Below are positions 29,590 through 36,800 of a stretch of DNA of 64,000 nt, one piece after another. Source of the stretch: Micromonospora coerulea (GTDB lineage: Bacteria > Actinomycetota > Actinomycetes > Mycobacteriales > Micromonosporaceae); assembly GCF_016598485.1 (NCBI RefSeq), contig NZ_JAEMUW010000002.1, positions 1-64,000 of the forward strand. Direction: 5' to 3'. Position 1 is the stretch's first letter, and each line of letters opens with the position of its first letter. The position numbers and the translations under genes are program-made. The notes under the pieces are model-generated. The model ran no database searches and had not been told where the DNA came from. It worked only from the letters and a program-made list of their open reading frames with translations.

Positions 29590-32241
29590 TCAGCCGGTGA
29601 CGCGGGCGAGCAGGGTGAACGCCCGGACCGGATCGCCGCTGAGCTGCGCGTGGTCGGCGTCGGCGAGCAGCCTCGCCCAGTCCGCCGGCGCGGTGCCCCG
29701 CACGACCGCCGCCTGGGCGGCGTCCCGGGCCACCCCGAGGATCGCGTCGACGAGCGCGCTGTCCCGGTGCCCCGCGCCGAGTTGGCGGCCGAGCAGCGGC
29801 AGCACCACGGGCGCGTTGCCCAGCGAGCCGTCGGCGGTCCAGTCGGCCGCCGCCAGCGCCGCCCGTACCTGCGGCCGGTCGCCGGCGACCGCGGCCAGCC
29901 GGGACCGCACCGGGTCGGTGCGCAAGCCCCAGCCGAACGGGTACAGCGGCCGGTAGTCGGCGTCACCCACGTTGATCGGCACCTGCGCCTCGGTGCGCGG
30001 CCAGGTGACCGGCAGGCGGCCGGTGAAGGGACGCCGGCCGAACAGGACGTCGGCCACGCCCGCGCCCTCACTTCCTGGCAGCCAGGACGCCACCAGCGCG
30101 TCGATCCCGCCAAGCTGGTCGGTGAGGACCTGCGGCCGGCCGGAGACCACCAGGACCACGCAGGTGGGGATCTCGGCGCAGACCTTGTCGATGACCCCCC
30201 GGTCACCGGGCTGGAGGCTCAGCGACTTCTCCTCCTGCTGCGGCACCGAGCACCAGCCGCACTCCGGACCGCCCACGTCGCCGTAGCCCTCCGCGTACGG
30301 AGTCTCGCCGACCACGACGACGCCCACCTCGGCGCCGCCCGTGGGCGCCGAGGCGTCCGCGCTGTAGGTGACCCGCGCGTCCGGCGCGACCTCCCGGATG
30401 CCGTCCAGGATGGAGGTGCCGGGGATGGCGTCGCCGGAAAGGCCCTGCCAGGTGATCGTCCAGCCGCCGGCCTGGTTGCCGAGGTCGTCGGCGTTGCGGC
30501 CGGCGACGTAGACCGAGGCGTCCGGTCGCAACGGCAGCGCCCGCCCGCTGTTCTTGAGCAGCACCTGCGACTTCGCCACCGCCTCCCGGCCGATGGCCCG
30601 GTTCCCCGCGCTACCGACCTGGTCGACGTGGGCCGCCGAGGCGTACGGGTGCTCGAAGAGCCCGAGTTCGAACTTCTTGCGCAGGATCCGGCGGACCGCG
30701 TCGTCGATGCGCGCCGGGCTGACCCGGCCGGCGGTCACCTCGGCCAGCAACAGCTGCTCGAACTGCTCGGCACTGTACGGCTCCATGAACATGTCGGTGC
30801 CGGCGTTGACGCCGACCCGCACCTTGTAGCCGGTCAGCCCGCCGTTGGTCGGCTCGGCGGGGTCGGGGATCTGGTGGATGCCCTCCCAGTCGGAGATCAG
30901 GAAGCCGTCGAAGCCCATCCGGCCCTTGAGCACGTCGGTGATCAGCTCGCGGTGGGCGTGCATCTTGGTCGGATTGCCCAGCCCGTCCTCGGTCCAGTCC
31001 ACGCTGGAGAAGGAGGGCATGACGCTGCCGACCCGGTGGGCCCGCACCGCTGGCAGGTAGGGGGCGAGGTCGATCCGGGTGAAGTGCTCGCGGTCGGTGA
31101 CGGTGACGCCCTGGTCGATCGGGTACTTCTGCTCCCACCACGGCTTGCCCTCGTTCGCGGCGGCGGTGGCCTCGTCGTAGTCGGCGTCGCCGTCACCGGC
31201 GTAGTGCTTGGCGGTCGCCAGCACCCGGTCGGCGTCGTCGAGCTGCCCGGGCCGGCGACCCTGGAGCCCCTCGATGACGGTCTCCATCGACACGACCAGC
31301 GCGGGGTCCTCACCGAAGCTCTCGTAGCTGCGGCCCCACCGCTCGTCGCGGGAGACGCACAGGCACGGCGCGAAGTTCCACGGGATGCCGGTGGCGCGCA
31401 CCTCGGTCGCGGTGGCGTGCCCCACCCGCTCCACCAGTGCCGGGTCGCGGGTGGCGCCGAGGCCGACGTTGTGCGGGAAGACGGTGGCGCCGTAGACGTT
31501 GCCGTGGCCGTGCACGGCGTCGATGCCGTAGATCAGCGGGATTTGCAACCGGGTGCCCAGCGCCTGCGCCTGGAACCCGTTGACCATCTCGACCCAGGCG
31601 GCCGGGGTGTTGCTGACCGGCGTCGAGCCGCCACCGGAGAGGACCGAGCCGAGCTGCCAGCGGGCGACCGCGGTGGGGTCGTCGCTGACGGCCGCCCGCT
31701 CCGCCTGGGTCATCTGGCCGATCTTCTCGGGCAGCGTCATCCGGCCCAGCAGGTCGTCGACGCGCCGCTTCACCGGCAACCGGGGATCGAGGTACGGCAG
31801 GCCGTGCGCGTCGATCACGACGGTCGGTCCCGCCCCGACGGTGGTCCCGGCGGAGTCGGAGCTCAGCGCGACCGGGACCGTCTCGGCGGTCTCGGCCGCC
31901 CGGTCCCGGTGCACCGTGACGGCGAACGACCGGGCGGCGCCCGACGGACTGCCGGCGGGGAAGGTGAGCGTGCCGGACGCGGCGGCGTAGTCGAGGTCGG
32001 GTGTCGCGGTGCCGCTGCCGGTCGCGTAGCGCACGGTGCTCGCGGCGGCCAACGGCCGACCGTCGGAGGTGGACACCACGAGGTCCACCGGGACCCGGGT
32101 GCCCTCCGCCGCCGAACGGACGAGCCGGCCGGCGGTGACGGTGACGGTCTGACCGTCCGCCGCCGCCGCGGGTGGGGCCGGTAGCAGGGACGCGGCCAGG
32201 GCGCTGGCCCCGACGAGGACGGCGTACCGGTGCGGTCTCAT
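29590..32241 (-). CDS. Secreted GH3 glycosidase with N-terminal Calx-beta domain
   Basis: 883 aa; ATG 32241 with GAGGAGG six bases upstream. Signal peptide, then a Calx-beta domain (about 30-135; YATGSGTATPDLDYAAASGTL), the GH3 barrel (about 140-480; MTLPEKIGQMTQAER, KHYAGDGDADYDE, nucleophile Asp in GFLISDWEGIH), then the GH3 C-domain (about 510-770; QVLLKNSGRALPL, WTITWQGLSG). A further 110-residue helical extension of unknown role follows. Cys pairs (CGWCS, CAEIPTC) suggest disulfides. It is divergent from a GH16 gene, and together they would turn beta-1,3/1,4-glucans into glucose. Confidence 0.93.
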   Translation of the reverse strand: MRPHRYAVLVGASALAASLLPAPPAAAADGQTVTVTAGRLVRSAAEGTRVPVDLVVSTSDGRPLAAASTVRYATGSGTATPDLDYAAASGTLTFPAGSPSGAARSFAVTVHRDRAAETAETVPVALSSDSAGTTVGAGPTVVIDAHGLPYLDPRLPVKRRVDDLLGRMTLPEKIGQMTQAERAAVSDDPTAVARWQLGSVLSGGGSTPVSNTPAAWVEMVNGFQAQALGTRLQIPLIYGIDAVHGHGNVYGATVFPHNVGLGATRDPALVERVGHATATEVRATGIPWNFAPCLCVSRDERWGRSYESFGEDPALVVSMETVIEGLQGRRPGQLDDADRVLATAKHYAGDGDADYDEATAAANEGKPWWEQKYPIDQGVTVTDREHFTRIDLAPYLPAVRAHRVGSVMPSFSSVDWTEDGLGNPTKMHAHRELITDVLKGRMGFDGFLISDWEGIHQIPDPAEPTNGGLTGYKVRVGVNAGTDMFMEPYSAEQFEQLLLAEVTAGRVSPARIDDAVRRILRKKFELGLFEHPYASAAHVDQVGSAGNRAIGREAVAKSQVLLKNSGRALPLRPDASVYVAGRNADDLGNQAGGWTITWQGLSGDAIPGTSILDGIREVAPDARVTYSADASAPTGGAEVGVVVVGETPYAEGYGDVGGPECGWCSVPQQEEKSLSLQPGDRGVIDKVCAEIPTCVVLVVSGRPQVLTDQLGGIDALVASWLPGSEGAGVADVLFGRRPFTGRLPVTWPRTEAQVPINVGDADYRPLYPFGWGLRTDPVRSRLAAVAGDRPQVRAALAAADWTADGSLGNAPVVLPLLGRQLGAGHRDSALVDAILGVARDAAQAAVVRGTAPADWARLLADADHAQLSGDPVRAFTLLARVTG

Positions 32242-32310
32242 CTCGTGCCTCCTCACGGGACCGGTCACCGGTGTCCCCGTCGGCCCGGGGCGGCCCACGT
32301 CCCGTCCCGC

Positions 32311-32340
32311 ATCCTTCCGAAGTGGATCGTGTGACGTCAA
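32311..32340 (-). promoter_or_regulatory. Candidate promoter of the GH3 gene
   Basis: On the minus strand TTGACG (32340-32335) and AAGGAT (32316-32311) are separated by 18 bases, about 70 bases before the GH3 start. The -35 is good; the -10 is only moderate. Confidence 0.4.
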
Positions 32341-32380
32341 TATTTCGCGCCTGTTCCGGAACCAGGTCGAAGGATCCCGG

Positions 32381-32431
32381 GAAAGCGCTGTCTTGACAGC
32401 TCCCGGCTTCGTTCATAGCTTCATTGAAGCT
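32381..32431 (+). promoter_or_regulatory. Promoter and likely operators of the GH16 gene
   Basis: TTGACA (32393-32398) and TAGCTT (32416-32421) are separated by exactly 17 bases, the best sigma-70-type promoter in the window. GAAAGCGCTGTC (32381-32392) abuts the -35 and resembles a LacI-family half-palindrome around AGCGCT. AGCTTCATTGAAGCT (32417-32431) is a perfect 15-bp palindrome over the -10 and likely start point. Both would suit sugar-responsive repression. Confidence 0.7.
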
Positions 32432-32509
32432 TATCTTTATGGTTTGTTTACCGTTCGTCGGGAGCGCGCAGCGCCGAGCGGGGACGACCGCAACCCAAGG
32501 GAGGCACCC

Positions 32510-33742
32510 ATGCGTCGCATCCGCACCATCGCCGCTGTGGCCTTGGCCAGCGTGGGCCTGACGGTCGCCCTGGCCGCCACCACGAGCACCCCCGCCGTGG
32601 CCGGTCCCGGCGCCGTGACCTGGTCCGACGACTTCACCGGCGCGGCCGGCGCGCCACCGGACGCCAACAAGTGGCGCTACGACATCGGCGGTGGCGGCTG
32701 GGGCAACAACGAGCTGCAGTACTACACGTCGAGCACCCGCAACGCCGCCCTCGACGGCAACGGCAACCTGGTGATCACCGCCCGCCGGGAGAACCCGGGC
32801 GGCTACGGCTGCTGGTACGGCAGCTGCCAGTACACCTCGGCCCGGCTGCTCACCGCCGGCACGTTCAGCCAGGCGTACGGAAGGTTCGAGGCGCGGATCA
32901 AGATCCCCCGCGGGCAGGGGCTCTGGCCCGCGTTCTGGATGCTGGGCAGCGACATCGCCACCAACCCGTGGCCCAGCAACGGCGAGATCGACATCATGGA
33001 GAACGTCGGCTACGAACCGTCCACCGTGCACGGCACCCTGCACGGGCCGGGCTACTCCGGGGCCAACGGACTGGGCGGGGCCACCTCGCTGCCCGGTGGC
33101 CAGGCGCTGGCCGACGCCTTCCACACCTACACCGTCGACTGGGCGCCCGACTCCATCACCTGGTACCTCGACGGCGTGGCGTACTCCCGGAAGACCCCGG
33201 CCGACGCGGGCAGCAACCGGTGGGTCTTCGATCACCCGTTCTTCATGATCATGAATGTGGCGGTCGGCGGCAACTGGCCCGGCTCGCCGGACGGCAGCAC
33301 CGCCTTCCCGCAGCAGATGGTCGTCGACTACGTACGGGTCCAGGCCTGGGACAGCGGCAGCGGGACCGGCGGGCCGATCGTCGGGTACGGGAACAAGTGC
33401 GTGGACGTCGCCGGCGCCAACACCGCCAACGGCACGCCGATCCAGCTCTGGACCTGCAACGGCACCGCCGCCCAGCGCTGGACCTGGAACGCCGACGGCT
33501 CGGTACGCGCCCTCGGCAAGTGCCTCGACGTCACCGGCGGATCGACCGCCAACGGCACCCGGGTGCAGCTCTACGACTGCAACGGCACCGGCGCCCAGCG
33601 CTGGGTGTTCAGCTCGGCCGGCGACATCGTGAACCCGCAGTCCAACAGGTGCCTGGACGCCACCGGAGTCAGCTCCGCCGACGGCACCCCCCTGCAGATC
33701 TGGGACTGCACGGGCGGCGCGAACCAGAAGTGGCGACGGTGA
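32510..33742 (+). CDS. Secreted GH16 endo-beta-1,3-glucanase with ricin-type CBM13 domain
   Basis: 410 aa; ATG 32510 with AAGGGAGG upstream. Signal peptide (IAAVALASVGLTVALAA), GH16 domain (about 35-285) with catalytic motif GEIDIMENVG (nucleophile and acid/base Glu), and NKWRYDIGGGGWGNNELQYY typical of laminarinases. After a Gly/Ser linker comes a ricin B-lectin trefoil (about 290-410) with three CLDV/QLW...QRW repeats. It hydrolyses internal beta-1,3-glucan bonds. Divergent from the GH3 gene, with which it should act in sequence. Confidence 0.94.
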   Translation: MRRIRTIAAVALASVGLTVALAATTSTPAVAGPGAVTWSDDFTGAAGAPPDANKWRYDIGGGGWGNNELQYYTSSTRNAALDGNGNLVITARRENPGGYGCWYGSCQYTSARLLTAGTFSQAYGRFEARIKIPRGQGLWPAFWMLGSDIATNPWPSNGEIDIMENVGYEPSTVHGTLHGPGYSGANGLGGATSLPGGQALADAFHTYTVDWAPDSITWYLDGVAYSRKTPADAGSNRWVFDHPFFMIMNVAVGGNWPGSPDGSTAFPQQMVVDYVRVQAWDSGSGTGGPIVGYGNKCVDVAGANTANGTPIQLWTCNGTAAQRWTWNADGSVRALGKCLDVTGGSTANGTRVQLYDCNGTGAQRWVFSSAGDIVNPQSNRCLDATGVSSADGTPLQIWDCTGGANQKWRR

Positions 33743-33780
33743 CCGGAGCACCGCGCCGGCGCGTCACCTGACGCCGGACA

Positions 33781-33820
33781 GGGCGGGGCCCGGCCCCTCA
33801 TGGGAGCCGGGCCCCCGCCG
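33781..33820. terminator. Hairpin between GH16 and the NLR-like gene
   Basis: GGCGGGGCCCGGC near 33782-33794 pairs with GCCGGGCCCCCGCC near 33806-33819, with one bulge. It lies between convergent genes. Confidence 0.55.
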
Positions 33821-33889
33821 TTGTTCGGCCCGTTCGCGGCGACGTCACCCTGCAACACGTCGCGGTCCCAGCCGCCGTATGGAACGCCG

Positions 33890-36800
33890 TCAGAACGGGG
33901 CGTCCACCGCCAGCCGCCGCACCTGGGTCAGGTACGGGTCCAGCTCTCCCACCTCGAACCGGCAGGTTCCGATGACGTGCCAGAACTGGCCGCCCGGGTC
34001 ACCGTCCAGCTTGTACCGGCCGTCCGGGCTGACCGCCGCCCAGCCGTCCGGCAGCCCGATCAGGGTGGTTCGCAGCTGCGCGTGCTCCGGGTCGGCGACG
34101 TCCCAGAGCCGCACCGTGCCGTCGTCACCCGCGCTGGCCAGCAGGCTGCTGTCCGGGCTGAACGCCACCGCCCAGACCCGCCGGGTGTGCGCGGCCAGGG
34201 TGCCGTGCAGCCGGCCGGTGCCCGGGTCCCACAGCCGGATGGTCAGGTCATCGCCCGCGGTGGCCAGCAGGCTGCCGTTGGGGCTGAACGCGCAGCCCCA
34301 GAGCCGGCCGGTGTGCTCGGTGAGCACCGTGCGCCGCTCCCCGGTCAGCGCGTCCCAGACCACCGCCGTGCCGTCGTTGCTGGCGCTGGCGAGCAGCGTC
34401 CCGTCGGCGTTGAAGGTCACCGCGTACACCCGGTCGGTGTGCTGCTCCAGGGTGGTGCGGCAGGTCGCGGTGGCGGCGTCCCAGAGCCGGACGAGCTGGT
34501 CGTCGCAGCCGGTCGCGATGGTCTCCCCGTCCGGGCTGAACGCCACCGCCCGGACCCGGCCCCGGTGCGGGGTGAGGGTGGCGAAGTGCCGGCCCGTCCG
34601 CCGGTACCACAGCCGGACCGTGTCGTCGTCGTTCGCGGTGGCCAGGGCGTCGCCGTCCGGGCTGAACGCGGCCGCCCAGACATGGTCGGTGTCCACGTTG
34701 AGCTCCCGCTCGTCCGCGCCGGTGTCGGTGTTCCACAGGTGCACCCCGCCGTCCCCGCTGGGCGCCGCGACCAGCGGCTCACCGGGGCAGAACACCGCCG
34801 AGAGCAGCCGGTCCGCCGGGCTGCTGAGCTGCCGCACCAGCCGGCCGGTGCGCGGCTCCCAGAGCCGGACCACCCCGTCGTTGCCGCAGGTGGCCAGCAT
34901 CTGGCCGTCGTCGCGGAACGACAGCGCGGTGACCCGCCGGCCGTGCCCGCGCAGGGTGTGCTGACACTGCCCGGTGCGCACGTCCCAGAGCCGGGTGGTG
35001 CCGTCGTTGCTGCTGGTCGCCACCTGCTGCTGGTCGGGCCGCCAGGCCACCGGCCAGACCGAGCCGCGGTGCCGGGTCAGCTCGTGTCGCGGCTGCCCGT
35101 CGGCGGTGTCCCAGAGCTGGATGGCGCCGTCGCTGGCCGAGGAGGCCAGCAGCGAGCCGTCGCCGTTGAACCGGACGCTGTAGATCGCGCCGCGCTGGCG
35201 GCCTAGGACGCGGACCGGCCGGCCGCTGTCCACCTCCCACAGCCGCAACGCGCCGTGGGTGTCCCCGGTGGCCATCAACTGGCCGTCCGGGTGCACGTCC
35301 AAGGCGTACACGTCGGCCTCGTGGCCGCGCGGCTGGCGCAGCACCTCCCCGTCGACGGCCCGGCGCACCCACACCCGGCCGTGCTGGCCGACGGCGACCA
35401 GCGCCCGGCCGTCCGGGGTGTGCACCACGCGGTAGACCACCTCCGGCTCGCGGACGGCGAACGCCAACGCCCCGGAGGAGACGTCCCAGCCGCGGACCAC
35501 CCCGGCGCTGTCCACCACCACGACCCGCCGGCCGTCGGGGCTGAACGAGGTGCCCCAGATCGGCGCGGCGTGCCCGGGCCACTCGTGGCGCAGCCGGGCA
35601 CTGCGGGTGTCGTAGAGCCGGACCACGCCGGCCGCGTCGCCGACCACCAGCCGGCCCCGGGCCCCGTCGGTGAGCAGCGGCCACACCCAGCCGGCGAAGA
35701 CGTCCTCGATGACGTGCCGCACGTCGCCGTGGTCGGCGTCCCACAGCCGTACGGTGAGGTCCGCCGCGCCGGTGACCAGCTGGTGCGAGGCGGCGTCGAA
35801 GCGGACCGCGTAGACCCGCCCGCGGTGCCCCTGCAGGGTACGGACCGGCAGGCCGGTGACCGTGTCGCAGATCAGCACGCCACCGTCGTCGCTGCCCACC
35901 GCGAGCACCGTGCCGTCCGGGCTGTACGCCAGCGGGACCGGCAGCCGTCCCACCTCGAAGCCGTAGGAGACGCCGACCGCCGGCGGGGCGAGACCGGGCA
36001 CCACCGGCCGGCCCGGCGCCAGCACCGCGCCGCGCAGCTCCGGTGCCCGCAGCACGGCCGCGTCGGCGGCCACATCGATCAGCGCCGCCCGACGCCAGCT
36101 GCTTCCGGTGATCAGCGCGCCCCGCAGGTCGGCGCGGAACAGCCGGGCCCCGGCCAGTTCGGCGCCGCGCAGGTCGGCCCCGGTCAGCCGGGTCTGGTCG
36201 AGGCGGGCGCCGCGCAGCCGGGCCCGCTCCAGCCGGGCCTGCGACAGGTTGGTCGCCACCAGGCGGGTTTCGCTGAGGTCCGCCCCGGTCAGGTCCGCCC
36301 CGGCAAGCTCCCGGTGGGACAGGTCCTCGCCGCGCAGCGAGGCGCCCCGCAGGTCGGCCCGATCCGGCAGGCGGAGCCGGGCGCTGAGCCGCAGCGCGTT
36401 GGCCCGGACCGTCTCGCCGGCGTCCTCGTCACCGAGCACCCGGGCCGTCCACTCGGTGCACCGCCGGGGGTCGGCGAGGTCACCGAGGAACTCCACGGTC
36501 AGCGCGGACAGCGGCCGCACCGCCAGCGCGGACGGCTCCTCCCCGCGGTTGAGCTGGGCGGCGATCCCCTCCGCGACCAGCCACTCCAGCACCGAGGTGT
36601 GGATGAAGCCGAACAGCCCGTCGTCGGTCCGCACCAGCAGGCTGCCGGCGCCCACCGCGTGCATCGCCTGCGGCTCGGACAGCCGCGACTCCGCCAACCC
36701 GGCGAGCTGGCCGGCGGCGTCGGCCAGCTCGGCCAGCCGCAGGTACGACTCGCCGCTCTCCCAGAGCTGGAAGGCGAGCCGGCTGACCGCGCTCCACAGC

